Source of the DNA: Paguma larvata
Lineage: Eukaryota; Chordata; Mammalia; Carnivora; Viverridae
DNA length: 64,000 nucleotides
Direction: 5' to 3'
Assembly: GCA_030068075.1 (NCBI GenBank)
Contig: CM057844.1
Location: forward strand, 4,650,001-4,714,000
In this document: one piece after another, positions 22,150-33,390 of the stretch
Numbering within the stretch: position 1 is the first letter of the stretch
How the letters are laid out: each line of letters starts with the position of its first letter
Translations under genes and position numbers: made by a program
Notes under the pieces: generated by a model
Databases searched by the model: none
Seen by the model: the letters and a program-made list of their open reading frames with translations, nothing else
What the model was told of the DNA's origin: nothing

Positions 22150-25100
22150 TCACTTAGCATAATATCTTCCATTTCTATCTATGTTGCTACACATGGCCAG
22201 ATTTCATTCTTTCTCACTGCTGTGTAGTATTCCATGGTATATATATACCACATCTTCTTTATCCATTCATCAGTTGATGGACACTTAGTCTCTTCCCATG
22301 ATTTGGTTATTGTCAAAAGTGCTGCTATGAACATTGGGGTACACGTGCTCCTATGCATCAGCATTTCTGTGTCTCTTGGGTAGACTCCTAGCAGTGCTAT
22401 TGCTGGGTCATAGGGTAAATCTATTTGCATTTTTTTGAGGAAGCTCCACACCATTTTCCAGAGTGGCTGCACCAGTTTGCATTCCCATCAACAGTGTAGG
22501 AGGGTGCCTATTTCTCCACATCCTCGCCAGCATCTATAGTTTCCTGATTTATTCATTCTAGCCACTCGAATCAGTGTGACGTGGTATCTCAGTGTGGTTT
22601 TGATTTGTATTTCCCTGATGATGAGTGACATTGAGCATCATTTCATGTGTCTATTGGCCATTTGGATGTCATCTTTGGAGAAGTGTCTATACATATATTC
22701 TGCCCACTTCTTCACTGGATTATTCATTTTTTGGGTGTGGAGTTTGGTAAGTTCTTTATAGATTTTAGATACTAGTCCTTTATCTGATATGTCATTTGCA
22801 ATTATCCTTTCCCATTCCGTCGGTTGTCTATTAGTTTTGTTGGTTGTTTCCTTTGCCGTGCAGAAGCTTTTTATCTTGATGAGGTCCCAGTAGTTCATTT
22901 TTGCTTTTAATTCCCTCGCCTTTGGAGATGTGTTGCATAGGAAATTGCTGCAGCTCAGGTCAAATAGGTTTTTTCCTGCTTTCTCCTCTAGGATTTTGAA
23001 GGTTTCCTGTCTCACATTCAGGTCCTTCATCCATTTTGAGTTTATTTTTGTGAATGGTGTAAGGAAGTGGTCTAGTTTCATTCTTCTGCATGTTGCTGTC
23101 CAGTTCTCCCAGCACCATTTGTTAAAGAGGCTGTCTTTTTTTCCATTGGATACTCTTTCCTGCTTTGTCAAAGATTAGTTGGCCATATGTTTGTGGGTCC
23201 ATCTCTGGGTTCTCTATTCTATTCCATTGGTCTATGTGTCTGTTCTTGTGCCAATACCATGCTGTCTTGATGACTACCTCTTTGTAGTAGAGGTTAAAAT
23301 TTGGGATTGTGATGCCTCCCGCTTTGGTTTTATTCTTCAGAATTACTTTGGCTATTCAGGGTCTTTTGTGGTTCCATACAAATTTTAGGATTGTTTGCTC
23401 TAGCTTTGAGAAGAATGCTGGTGCAATTTTGATTGGGATTGCATTGAATGTGTAGATTGCTTTAGGTAGTATTGCCATTTTAACGATATTTATTGTTCCA
23501 ATCCATGAGCATGGGATGTTTTTCCATTTCCTTGTGTCTTCCTCAATTTCCTCCATAAGTTTTTTATAGTTTTCCACGTAAAGGTCTTTTACATCTTTGG
23601 TTAGGTTTATTCCTAGGTATTTGATCGCTTTTGGTGCAATTGTGAATGGGATTCGCTTCTTTATTTCTCTTTCTATTGCTTCATTATTGGTGTAAAGGAA
23701 TGCAACGGATTTCTGTACGTTGATTTTGTATCCTGCAACTTTGCCAAATTCATGATCAGTTCTAGTAGGCTTTTGGTGGATTCTGTTGGGTTTTCCACGT
23801 AAAGTATCATGTCGTCTGCAAAAAGTGAAAATTTGACTTCATCCTTGCCTATCCTGATGCCTTTTATTTTGCTTTCTTGTCTGATTGCTGATGCTAGGAC
23901 CTCCAGCACTATGTTAAATAGCAGTGGTGGAAGTGGACACCTTGTTATTGATCTCAGGGGGAAGGTTCTGTTTTTCCCCATTGAGGATGATATTAGCTGT
24001 GGGCTTTTCATAAATGGCTTTTATGATGCCTAAGTATGTTCCTTCTATCCCGACTTTCTCGAGAGTTTTTATTAAGAAGGGATGCTGTATTTTGTCAAAT
24101 GCTGTTTCTGCATCAATCAACAGGATCATATGGTTCTTATCTTTTCTTTTGTTAATGTGATGTATCACGTTGATTGATTTACGAATGTTGAACCAGCAGG
24201 GATAATCCTGATGAATCCTACTTGATCGTGGTGGATAATTCTTTTTATATGCTGTTGGATTTGATTTGCTAGTATCTTGTTAAGAATTTTTGCATCCATA
24301 TTCATCAAGGATATCGGCCTGTAGTTCTCTTTTTTTGCTGGATCTCTATCTGGTTTGGGAATCAAAGTGATGCTGGCTTCATAGAATGAGTCTGGGGGTT
24401 TTCCTTCCCGTCTCAAATTTTTTGGAACAGCTTGAGGAGGATAGGTATTAACTCTGTTTTAAATGTCTGGTAAAATTCCGCAGGGAAGCCATCTGGCCCT
24501 GGACTTTTATTTGCTCAGAGATTTTTGATAACTGATTCAATTTCTTCACTAGTTATGGGTCTGTTCAAGTTTTCTATTTCTTCCCGTTTGAGTTTTGGTA
24601 GCATGTGGCTGTTTAGGAATTTGTCCATTTCTTCCAGGTTGTCCAGTTTGACGGCATATAGTTTTTCATAATATTCTCTAATGATTGCTTGTATTTCTGA
24701 GGGATTGGTTGTAATCACTCCATTTTCATTCGTGATTTTATTGATTTGGTTTCTGTCTCTTTTCTTTTTGAGGAGCCTGGCTAGAGGTTTATCAATTTTG
24801 TTTATTTTTGCAAAGAACCAGCTCTTGGTTTCATTGATCTGTGCCACTACTTTTTCTGTTTCCATATGATTAATTTGTGCCCTAATCTTTGTTATTTCTC
24901 TCTTTCTGCTAGGTCTGGGCTGTCTTAGCTGTTCTGCTTCTAGTTCCTTTAGGCGTACTGTTAGAATTTGTGTTAGGAATTTTTCTTGTTTCTTGAGATG
25001 GGCCTGGATTGCAATATATTTCCCTCTCAGGACTGCCTTTGCCGCATCCCAAAGTGTTTGAATTGTCGTATTTTCATTTTCATTTGTTTCCATGTATTTT

Positions 25101-25930
25101 TTAATTTCTTCTCTGATTGCTTGGTTGACCCACTCGTCTTTTAGTAGGTTGTTCTTTAGCCTCCATGTTTGTGGGGGCTTCTCAGAGTTTTTCCTGTGGT
25201 TGATTTCAAGTTTCAAAGCATTGTGGTCTGAAATTGTGCATGGTATGATCTCAATTTTTTAATACTTATTCAGTGTTTCCTTGTGCCCCAAAATGTGGTC
25301 TATCTTGGAAAATGTACCGTGCGCATTTGAGAAGAATGTAAACTCCTTTGCTTCTGGATGAAGGGCCCTGAAGATATCTGTCAGGCCCATCTGTTCCAAC
25401 GTGTCGTTCAGGTCCATTGTTTCCATGCTGATTCTCTGTTTAGTGGATCTATCCGGCACTGTAAGTGTGGTATTAAGGTCTCCTGCAACTAGCACATTTT
25501 TATCAGTAAGATAGCTTACGTTTGTAATTAGTTGCTTGACAAATTTGGGTGCCCCAGAATTCGGCGCGTAGATATTTATAATTGTTAGATCTTCCTGCTG
25601 GATAGTCCCTGTGATTATTATATAATTCCCTTCTTCATCTCTTATTACATCTTTTACTTTAAAGTCCCATTTGTCCGATATAAGTGTGGCTATTCAAGTT
25701 TCTTCTGACTTCCCGTAGGATGGTAGATAGTTCTCCATCCCCTCACTTTCAACCTGAAGGTGTCCTCAGGTCAAAAATGGGTCTCTTGAAGACAGCACAT
25801 AAATGGGTCTTATTTTTTAATCCATTCTGTTACCCCGTGTCTTTTAACTGGAGCATTTAGCCCGTTTATATTCAGCATTAATATTGAAAAATATGGGTTT
25901 AGAGTCACTGTGTTATCTTTAGGTTTCATG
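22150..25930 (-). pseudogene. L1 ORF2 pseudogene (endonuclease + reverse transcriptase)
   Basis: Known role: ORF2p supplies the endonuclease and reverse transcriptase for target-primed retrotransposition. Visible domains in order are: an N-terminal NINGLNAP endonuclease start near 25870; VAGDLNTTLT and SKIDHILG of the endonuclease (25259-25495); a 233-codon open block of linker and early RT (24515-25216); [11 protein letters not shown] and YRPISLMN (24165-24416); [10 protein letters not shown] (23914-24168); FADD catalytic motif (23673-24011); and the C-terminal CPSTDEWIKKMWYIYTMEYY (22179-22472). At least six frame changes or stops separate these pieces. Confidence 0.92.
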
Positions 25931-25939
25931 CTTGTAAAA

Positions 25940-26945
25940 ATGTCTCTTGTACTCTCTCTTCCTTGAACCTTTTCTTCATAGAGTCCTCCTCAGAATCTCT
26001 TATAAGACTGTTTTATTTGTGATGTTTTCCTTCAGGTTTTGTTTGTTTGGGAAGACCTTTATCTCTCCATCCATTTTGAATGACAGGCTGGCCGAGAAAA
26101 GGATTCTTGGCTGCATGTCCTTCCTGTTCATCACATTGAATATTTCCTGCCATTCCTTCTGGCTTGCCAAGTTTCTGTAGATAAGTCTGCTACTACTCTA
26201 ACGTGTCTGCCTTTGTATGTCAAGGCCTGTTTTTCTCTAGCTGCTTTCAGAATTCTCTCTTTATCTTTGTATTTTCCCAGCTTCACTATGATGTGTCATG
26301 CTGAGGGTCTATTTGGGTTATATCTGAGGGCAGTTCTCTGTGCCTCTTGGATTTCAATGCCCGTTTCCTTCTTCATGTTGGGGAAGTTTCAGCGGTGATT
26401 TGTTCAAGTACCCCTTCGACTCCTTTCTCTCTCTCTTCTTCCTCTGAAATGCCGATGATACGGATATTATTCCATTTGATTGCATCACTCAGCTCTCGAA
26501 TTCTCCTTTCCTGTTCCTGAATCAGTTTCTCCCTCTTTTTCTCTGCTTCCTCTTTTTTCATAATTTTATCTTCTAATTCACCTAGTCTCTCTTCTGCCTC
26601 TTCAATTCGCGCTTTGGCCGCCTCCAATTTGTTTTGCACCTCATTTAAAGCATTTTTTAATTCTTCCTACTTGGCTCTGGCGCAATCGATAGTGCATGGA
26701 CTTCTAATTCCTCCTGACCTTTTTTTAGGACCTTGATCTTTGCCTCAAGGATCCCCCCTGCTTTCTTCTATGCGTTTTTCAAGCCCATCGAGTATTTTTA
26801 TGATTATCATTCTATATTCTTGTTCTGTTAAGTTGCTTATGTCTGCTTTCATCATTTCTTATGCTGTCACTATTTCCTGTACATTCTTTTGAGGAGAGTT
26901 CTTCCGTTTCATCATTTTGGCTAGGTGTGTATTGGTTCATTTTCT
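25940..26945 (-). pseudogene. L1 ORF1 pseudogene (RNA-binding chaperone)
   Basis: Known role: ORF1p is the trimeric RNA chaperone of the L1 particle. The longest intact piece (26373-26639) shows a heptad-like, Glu/Arg/Lys-rich coiled coil (NKLEAAKARIEEAEERLGEL) leading into the RRM start NNIRIIGISEEEE. Downstream sequence encodes SLSFKMDGEIKVFPNKQN and other C-terminal phrases in broken frames. An early ATG near 26943 (NQYTPSQND-like) is the likely original start. It is disabled by stops and frameshifts. Confidence 0.88.
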
Positions 26946-27136
26946 ATGTCTCCTCCGTCTCCCAGGATTTTCTGGATTTCACGTTCTCTTCCCTGTAGCT
27001 TCCAACTCCTCTTCTTGCAGATCTCTGGGATTGAGAGTCCCTTGGTTTCAGTCCATCTTAGTTTGAAAGACATGGGAGAGCACCAGGTCCCCCTTCTCCT
27101 CTACCATGTTGGCCCCTCCCTCTCTATCCCTACTTT

Positions 27137-27180
27137 CTTGAGTTGTTTTTTTTTTTTTTAAATCAAGAATGGATGCTGTC
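27137..27180 (-). mobile_element. Outer L1, part 3 (short piece)
   Basis: It resumes with 'cttgagttg', a poly(T) run and 'aagaatggatgctgt', which is the next ORF2 segment of the outer L1 after the inner insertion. It stops abruptly at the SINE head. Confidence 0.8.
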
Positions 27181-27394
27181 GGGGCACCTGGGTGGCTCAG
27201 TTGGTTAAGCATCTGACTTTGGCACAGGTCATGTTCTCATGGCTCATGAGTTCAAGCCCTCTATTGGGCTCTGTGCTGACAGTTCAGAGCCTAGAACCTG
27301 CCTCAGATTCTGTGTCTCCCTTTCTCTCTTTCCCTCCTGCTACTCTGTCTCTCTCTCTCTCTCTCAAAACTGAGTAAACCTTTAAAAAAGTAAA
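27181..27394 (+). mobile_element. CAN-SINE with missing host sequence
   Basis: This is a complete SINE (ggggcacctgggtggctcag to tttaaaaaag). The outer L1 on its two sides is not contiguous: about 120 bp present in the inner L1 (24089-24209) is absent. Similar aaatca[a/g]gaat words flank it at 27161-27171 and about 27396-27406, but the left copy is not adjacent to the head. Confidence 0.9.
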
Positions 27395-27399
27395 AAATC

Positions 27400-28366
27400 A
27401 GGAATAAATCCCACTTGATTGTGGTGAATAATTCTTTTATTGTATTGTTGGATTTGGTTTGCTAGTATCTTGTTGAGACTTTTTGCATCCATGTTCATCA
27501 GGGAAATTGGTCTGTAGTTCTCCTTAGTGGATTCTTAGTCTGGTTTTGGAATCAAGGTAATGCTGGCCTTGTAGAATGAGTTTAGAAGTTTTCCTTCCAT
27601 TTCTTTTTTTTTTTTTTTTTTTGGAACAGTTTCAAAAGAATAGGTGGTAACTTTTCTCTAAATGTTTGGTAAAATTCCCCTTGAAAGCCATCTGGCCCAG
27701 GACTCTTGTTTCTTGGGAGATTTTTGATGACTTATTCAATTTCTTTACTAGTAATGGATCTGTTCAAATTTTCTATTTCTTTCTGCTTCAGCTTTGGTAG
27801 TTCATATTTTTCTAGAAATTTGCCCATTTCTTCCATATTGCCTGATTTGTTGGCATATAATGGCTCATAATATTCTCTTATTATTGTTTGTATTTTTTGA
27901 AGTGTTGTTTGTGATCTCTCCTCTTTCATTCTTGATTTTATTTATTTCGGTCCTTTGCTTTTTCTTTTTGATCAGACTGGCTAGGGGTTTATCAATTTTG
28001 TTAATTCTTTCAAAGAACAATCTCCTGGTTTCATTGATCTCTTCTACTCTTTTGTCCATTTTGATATCATTGTTTTCTGCTTTAATTTTTATTATTTCCC
28101 TTATTCTGCTGGTTTGGGGATTTATTTGCTGTTCTTCGTCCTGCTCTTTTAGGTGTAGGTTAGGTTTTATAATTGAGACCTTTCTTCCTTCTTTAGGAAG
28201 GCCTGGATTGCTATATACTCTCCTCTTATGACCACCTTTGCTGCATCCCAGAGATTTGGGGATGTTGTGTTTTCATTTTCATTGGCTTCCATGTACTTTT
28301 TAATTTCCTCGTTAATTTCTTGGCATATCCATTTATTCTTTAGTAGGATGTTCTTTCATCTCCAAG
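27400..28366 (-). mobile_element. Outer L1, part 4 (ORF2, antisense, 5' truncated)
   Basis: It picks up at 'cccacttgattgtggtgaat'. Broken frames at 27732-27929 ([13 protein letters not shown]) and 27865-28059 (FFERINKIDKPLASLIKKKK) mark the ORF2 linker and early RT. It ends near 28366 at the equivalent of 25150 in the inner L1, so the endonuclease domain and ORF1 were never copied. Confidence 0.9.
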
Positions 28367-30824
28367 TGCAAATGGTTTAATGTGAAATGTTGGTTTGTGT
28401 AGCAGGTGATACTCTTGCTCTGCTCATAGTCCATTGACCCACATTAGAAGTCACGTGTAGCTTGAGTAAACTCTTCTTATATAGGCTGATGGCTCTCTAC
28501 CTCAACACTTGAGTTGCTATTATCCTGAGGCCTTCATCTGGTTATTGGACATTCTTAGCCTACAAGTTGGTCATGCTGGAAGTATTAGAGAATGAATCCT
28601 CCTAGAAGCAGCCCTCAAGCAATGATAGATGGAGATTGATGAATAATACCCTGACTTGTTCAGGAGGACAACTCTGAAGTGTTTGAGATGATCCAAGGTT
28701 CACCACAGGATTGAATTCCAGTTGCTCTTAACATTAGCCTGCTCTTTACCACTTTGTATTGGTTCTTTCTCTTCCCTTACTTCATTTCTTCCTCATAGTA
28801 TTTCCTGAAATTTCTTCTTAAATAAATTATTTGCTCTCAAATTCTTGTCTCAGGGTCAGCTGTTGAAGGAGCTCAAACCAAAATAGTTGGATAAAAAGCT
28901 TCACTCAAAGTCTCTGACAACAGCAATGCTACACTAGAGAAAAAGAGGCTATGATTACCCTTTTGTCCAGATACAACATGGAAAGTTTTCTGCACATATT
29001 CTAGTATGGGACTGAATTGGGGAGACATCCTGAAGTTTGGAGAGAATTCAGAGAACCAAGATTGATTTCTGACTGCCCATGAAGCCACGAAGATTTTTGC
29101 CAAGGGAGGGTTGCATCTAATCAGAGCTTGCCAGGTGGTTTTCATAAAGCAGAAAGTACAGGTATGCCCATTTTACGCAAGGAAACTGCTTCACAAGTAG
29201 AAAATCTTTATCAACTTTTAGACCAACACAAGGAGTACTGATGTGGTCTCACCAAAAGCCACATTATTATCACTTTCAAGTCAACAGCCACTTAAGAGTC
29301 CTCGTGTTTTTCAAGAGCTTGTTGCAAGGTGATGATGAGAACAACTTGACTAAACATTGCTTACTGTCATGGTGAGTTGTAAGGCCAACTGAAGGTGCCC
29401 TCTTGATCACAATGGCTCATTAGGTAGTTGAAGACAGAACAGTCTCAAGCAGACCATCCATGCGTGTAATGGGGTTATAACAAACACCAGCTGCTGAGAG
29501 GTTAGAGACGCTTTGGAGAAAATTATCTGGGACCTCAGATACACTACTGGAGAGGCAAAGTGAAAGTTACTGGTTCAGTTATGTGTGCCCAGCTCCATGA
29601 TGCCTTCTTCAAGGGAGAGATTCTACAAGCTCATGTTGGTACTTCTGGAGAAAAAGCATGGGAAGAGTTCAAAAGAGAAAAGACACTGCAATGCTACCAT
29701 TTGTGTTCAAGAAGCAGAAAAATACATAAGATTAAAAGAGAAATTCTTTATCTCAGATTTCTCATTTTTTACAACCAAGATTTTGAAATCTCAACCATTT
29801 ACTGCCTCATGTCAGGAAGGAGAGGTCACCTATCAGAGAGGATAGAGGTTGATCTGTTATGTAGTTTCATGTATGCTTTCCTATAATATAATAAGAGTCT
29901 GTAAGCTATTATCCCCCATTTTATTAGTAAGGGAATTAAGACTCAGAGAGAAGGCGTGACAACCAAGATGTAAGGAAATACCAAGTACTGGTTATTTCTA
30001 GTACTATCCAGCCCTTAAGGTGAACTCCTATTCCACAGACCCTGGGATTGCCTAATATAGCAAGGTGGCTGACCTCACAAGTGCGATGGTAGTGATGTAG
30101 GCCAGCTTTGCTCTGCCCTTCTCCAGTGCTTCCTCCTCCTCTTAGCTGAGGGCCCAGGTCTCCTTTCCAGCACCTGCCATTTTACCTAGTCCTGGTTCTG
30201 CTTATGTGTTCTCACTGTGCAGATCATGTATTCTCCAAGCCCTGCCTCTTCTGTAAAATGAAAATTTTATTATTTTCTAAAGGGGATTTAAACAAATGCT
30301 TTACATTCGTAAATATCAAAATAGAAAACTTGAATCATCTTGGTTCTCCTTCCACCTCCAAGAGGAGAAAGAACTCTCTAGGGCCAAAGTTTTTGACTTT
30401 CATCTAACTCTATGTCCCACCTTCAACTACACCTTAGAAGCCGGAAGTCTGAAAACTAAACTGCTTAGCCTCTACAGGCTTCCTTGCAACTAGGATTCTA
30501 GATTCAATTTTTACCAGTGATATTTATTCATGCAAAATTTGGTTGGTGGAAGGGTTGTGGAGGGCATCTGTCTTCAGAGATGGTGGCTGACTGGAAGCCT
30601 GTGACCTCCCTGTTTGCAGTGATGTATGTGAGGGGACTGTTCTGGTGGCACTTGTGAGGGCAGGAGCAAACAGTCTCATGACCTTCTGCTGCAACGGTGT
30701 GGTCCAGCGGTAGCCCCTGTCTTCCTTAACCTCCAGCTTTTCCACAGCTGTTGTGAGCACCAAAGTCCCTTATTAAATGCATTCTAAGAGTACCTGCTTA
30801 CCAATTCTCCTGCAGGCACTCTGT
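28367..30824. other. Largely unassigned 2.4-kb stretch
   Basis: No transposon except a possible MIR scrap near 29910. Two overlapping plus-strand frames (29560-29886, 108 codons; 29585-29845, 86 codons) have no recognisable domain, no Kozak preference and no splice context that I can defend. This is the longest repeat-free part of the left half and may be old unique sequence. Confidence 0.4.
29905..29990 (-). mobile_element. Possible MIR fragment (antisense)
   Basis: The run 'cccattttattagtaaggg' followed by 'aagactcagagagaagg' resembles the antisense MIR core ('cccattttacagatgaggaaactgag'). It is short and weak. Confidence 0.4.
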
Positions 30825-31398
30825 TCTGGTTGCTATAGCTGTATAACAAACCATCTCCAAACTTAGTCACATGAAGTAATAATTTTATTTTGCTCACAAA
30901 AAGGCATAGTGGGTATGGTTTGTCTCTGCTCCATCATGTGGGTTGAATGAAGCTATGAAGACTTAATGGCTAGGGGTGACTTAATGGTGGGGGCTAGAGT
31001 TTCATAGTATGACTCACTGGGTGGGGGCTGGAGTCATTTAGAGACCTCCTTACCTATAAGTTTGGCAGTTGATGCTAGCGAGGCTAGAACTTCAGCTGGG
31101 ACTGTCAATCAGAGCACCCACATGTGGCCTCCCCACACAGCCAGAGCTTCTTCCCAGCATGGTAGCCTTAGGTTGATCATACTCCTTATATGGCAGCTAT
31201 GGCTCCCACAGTGAATGTCCCAAGAGAAACAGGTAAAGCTTCCTGGGCTTTTCCAGCCTCAGAGATCACAGCTTGCCACTCTCACTACATTCTTTAGGTT
31301 GAAGCAATCACAAGCTGGCCCAGACTCAAAGGGGAGGAGATACAGTCTAACATCTCTAGATGGGAGGAGCTTCAAAGAATGTATGGCCTTAATTTAAA
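30825..31398 (-). mobile_element. MLT1-like LTR (antisense)
   Basis: It opens 'ttgctatagctgtataacaa' and 'agtcacatgaagtaataatt', and later has 'agagaaacaggtaaagct', 'ggttgaagcaatcacaagc' and 'gatgggaggagcttcaaaga', ending 'aatttaaaacccc'. This is the standard layout of an antisense MaLR LTR. The copy is diverged. Confidence 0.65.
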
Positions 31399-31438
31399 AC
31401 CCCTTAGCCCTCTCTCCACAAAGCATCGCGATAATTGT

Positions 31439-31581
31439 GTTTTTTCCCAGTTTTATTGAGAAATAGTTGACATGCATCACTGTGTAAGTTTAAGGCATAC
31501 ATGATGGTTTGATTTACACATATTGTGAAATGGTTACCGCAAGAGGTTCAGCCAACATCCATCTTTCCACATAGACACAAA
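31439..31581 (-). mobile_element. L1M 3' end fused to U6 (antisense)
   Basis: The plus strand reads poly(T), 'cccagttttattgagaaat', 'cactgtgtaagtttaaggc' and 'atccatctttccacatag'. This is the reverse complement of an ancient L1 3'UTR terminus with its A-tail. Only about 140 bp of L1 is present, joined with no spacer to the 3' end of the U6 sequence in the same orientation. Confidence 0.7.
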
Positions 31582-31681
31582 TGTGCAAAGCTTCCCAAAT
31601 TCGCATGTCTTTCTTACACAAGGGCCATGCTAGTCTTCTCTGTCCTTCCAATTTTTGTATGCGTGATGCCGAAGCTAGCAC
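31582..31681 (-). pseudogene. RNU6: U6 snRNA pseudogene
   Basis: The reverse complement spans essentially the full length of U6 snRNA. The 5' start GTGCT-GCTTCGGC is near intact (plus strand gccgaagctagcac), the central 'agggccatgctagtcttctctgt' corresponds to the conserved ACAGAGA/AGATTAGCATGGCC region, and the 3' part 'aaattcgcatgtc' follows. Several substitutions affect the ACAGAGA-flanking and 3' regions. No U6 promoter (PSE or TATA) is evident upstream on the minus strand. It is directly continuous with an L1 3' end. Functional U6 catalyses splicing in the nucleus; this copy is a dead retrocopy. Confidence 0.88.
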
Positions 31682-31695
31682 TCTCGGTAATTGTT

Positions 31696-32070
31696 TAATG
31701 GTGGGATGGATATTCAGGCACTGAGGTTTTATTAGGATAATGACATCCTTGGATCTCCTTCTGTTTCCCACTCAAGCCAACAAATTTCAAGTTAGGAAGA
31801 AATAAGCACTTTTGCAAATATGGACGCAAGAAGAAAAATATACCTGCTTAGTATTATGTAATTTGAAGAGTTTCTCTACCAAAAAAGAAAAAAGAAAAAA
31901 AAAGGAAAGGAAAATGGTTTCAAAAATATATTTCCAAAAGTGTTATTTTTAAATAAATAGAATCAATACAGAAAAGGAAACACCCTTTCTTGCCAAGAAA
32001 CCTTCTTTGACCTGTCTATCAGGTTCACCTGTTCCATTCTTCGCTGTTTCCCATCTTTGGTCCCTGGTTT
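31696..32070. other. Unassigned sequence with A-rich tract
   Basis: An A/G-rich low-complexity run lies at about 31880-31915. Otherwise nothing is recognised. Confidence 0.4.
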
Positions 32071-32700
32071 ATAATAAAATATTTTTGTGATCATTTCTAT
32101 AAACTTTTTGTTGTGAAAAATTTCAACCATACCAAAGAAGACAACATAGTATCAGGAACTCCTAAGTCACCATTATAAGTTTAACATTTTGTCAACTCAT
32201 GGGAAATCTAGTTTTTTCCACAGTCCCTGTCCACATCTTTCCTCCCTTTTGAAGCCAATCCAAGACATCCTATCATTTCATCTGTAAATATTTATTTTCT
32301 GTCTCTTAACAAGAAAGCCTCTTTTTTTAAAACACAACTACAGTACTATCACATGGGAAATAAGAACAATAATTCTTCAATAACTAATATCCAGTCAGTT
32401 CCAAATGTCTAGTTATCTTATGTAAGTTTTATAGCTTGTTTGAAATAGCATCTAAATAGGAGTCACATAGTGTGATTAGTTGATATGTCTTTTAAATCTC
32501 TCAATTTGTAGGTGTTTCTTTCCACCCCTTCATTTTCTCCCATTAAAATTTATTTGTTGCAGTGGATTATTTGTCCTATAGAGTTTCATAGAATCCAGAT
32601 TCTGCTGACAGTTCTCTGGGTCGTGTCTAGCATGTTCCACTGTCCTTATTTTTTTCTTCAAATTGAAATGTGAACAAGAGGCTTTTTCAGATGTGCTTAG
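32071..32700 (-). mobile_element. Probable ancient L1M fragment
   Basis: The phrases 'acaacatagtatcaggaact', 'taagtcaccattataagttt', 'ctaatatccagtcagttcca' and 'gttgatatgtcttttaaatc' resemble a well-known antisense L1M segment. No frame survives. The strand is inferred. Confidence 0.45.
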
Positions 32701-32714
32701 TATGATTCTTCTGA

Positions 32715-32890
32715 TTAATGTCTGCTCCCTTCTCTGGACTATGAACCTCATGGAGGCAGGCTCAGGAATATATGTCTCTCAACCGAAAATATAGCATGTA
32801 GCATGGTGCCTTGTATATAATAGGTACGAGGTACCTTTATTTGAATGAAGCTATATTAGTTGAAAGAATGAACAAATGAATGAATGATGG
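32715..32890 (+). mobile_element. L2 3' end (sense)
   Basis: The phrases 'actatgaacctcatggaggc', 'catggtgccttgtatataat' and 'aggtacgaggtacctttat' are followed by GAATGAA-type repeats at 32865-32888. This order is the L2 terminus, and the terminal tandem repeats are preserved. Confidence 0.65.
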
Positions 32891-33005
32891 GAAATACACA
32901 CAGGAACCTAGGAGTAAGTGGCTACACCACTAGGCAATGAACCGTAATTCTCCCGAGTCCTAGCAACACCTACACTTAGACCTCTGAAGACATTTCATAG
33001 TTTAG

Positions 33006-33170
33006 CTACATTCATTCATTCATTCATTCATTCATGAGTGCATGCCACATGCCAGAAGCTGTTGTAGGAACCAGGATACGTCAGGAAACAAGGCAGAGTC
33101 ATATCTTCTCAGGCCTAATAGTCTGGGTCAGCTGATTTTTCAGAAGGTGACAATTTAGAAGGGTCTCAAG
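33006..33170 (-). mobile_element. L2 3' end (antisense)
   Basis: It starts with an (ATTC)6 run (33010-33034), then 'atgccacatgccagaagctg', 'ttgtaggaaccaggatacg' and 'caggaaacaaggcagagt', matching the reverse complement of the L2 end. It sits in opposite orientation to the L2 120 bp upstream. Confidence 0.6.
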
Positions 33171-33209
33171 AGGCCCTTGGACACACAGCAGCCATGTGTG
33201 ACAGCAGAG

Positions 33210-33390
33210 GAAAACTCTGGGGCCAGTTCAACCTAGGATAGGATCCTAGGTCCTTCACTGGCTACCTGTGCAACCCTGGACAGGTAGTTTAGCCTCCCAT
33301 AATCTTACTTCCCTAATCTGTAAAAGGGTAGTATTGTTGACTTCATTTGCTTATATGAGAGTAATTGACTCTTAGTGCTCTGCTCATATC
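33210..33390 (+). mobile_element. MIR element
   Basis: The phrases 'ctacctgtgcaaccctggac', 'aggtagtttagcctcccata' and 'taatctgtaaaagggtagta' match the MIR core and downstream half in sense. Confidence 0.7.

Larger units (their letters stand above)
21817..27122 (-). mobile_element. Near-full-length inner L1 (antisense)
   Basis: This 5.3-kb element sits inside the outer L1 with a perfect 14-bp duplication tctatccctacttt at 21803-21816 and 27123-27136. In minus-strand order it has a short 5'UTR remnant, ORF1, a complete-length but broken ORF2, a 3'UTR and a tail. Stops and frameshifts are scattered throughout, so it cannot encode active proteins. The 5'UTR is only about 180 bp, which suggests 5' truncation. 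Confidence 0.93.

Noticed and set aside
24515..25216. 233-codon open frame as a possible gene
   Set aside because: It is a surviving block of L1 ORF2 (linker and early RT) within a broken element.
31582..31681. Functional U6 gene
   Set aside because: It has substitutions in conserved segments, direct fusion to an L1 tail and no recognisable upstream U6 promoter.
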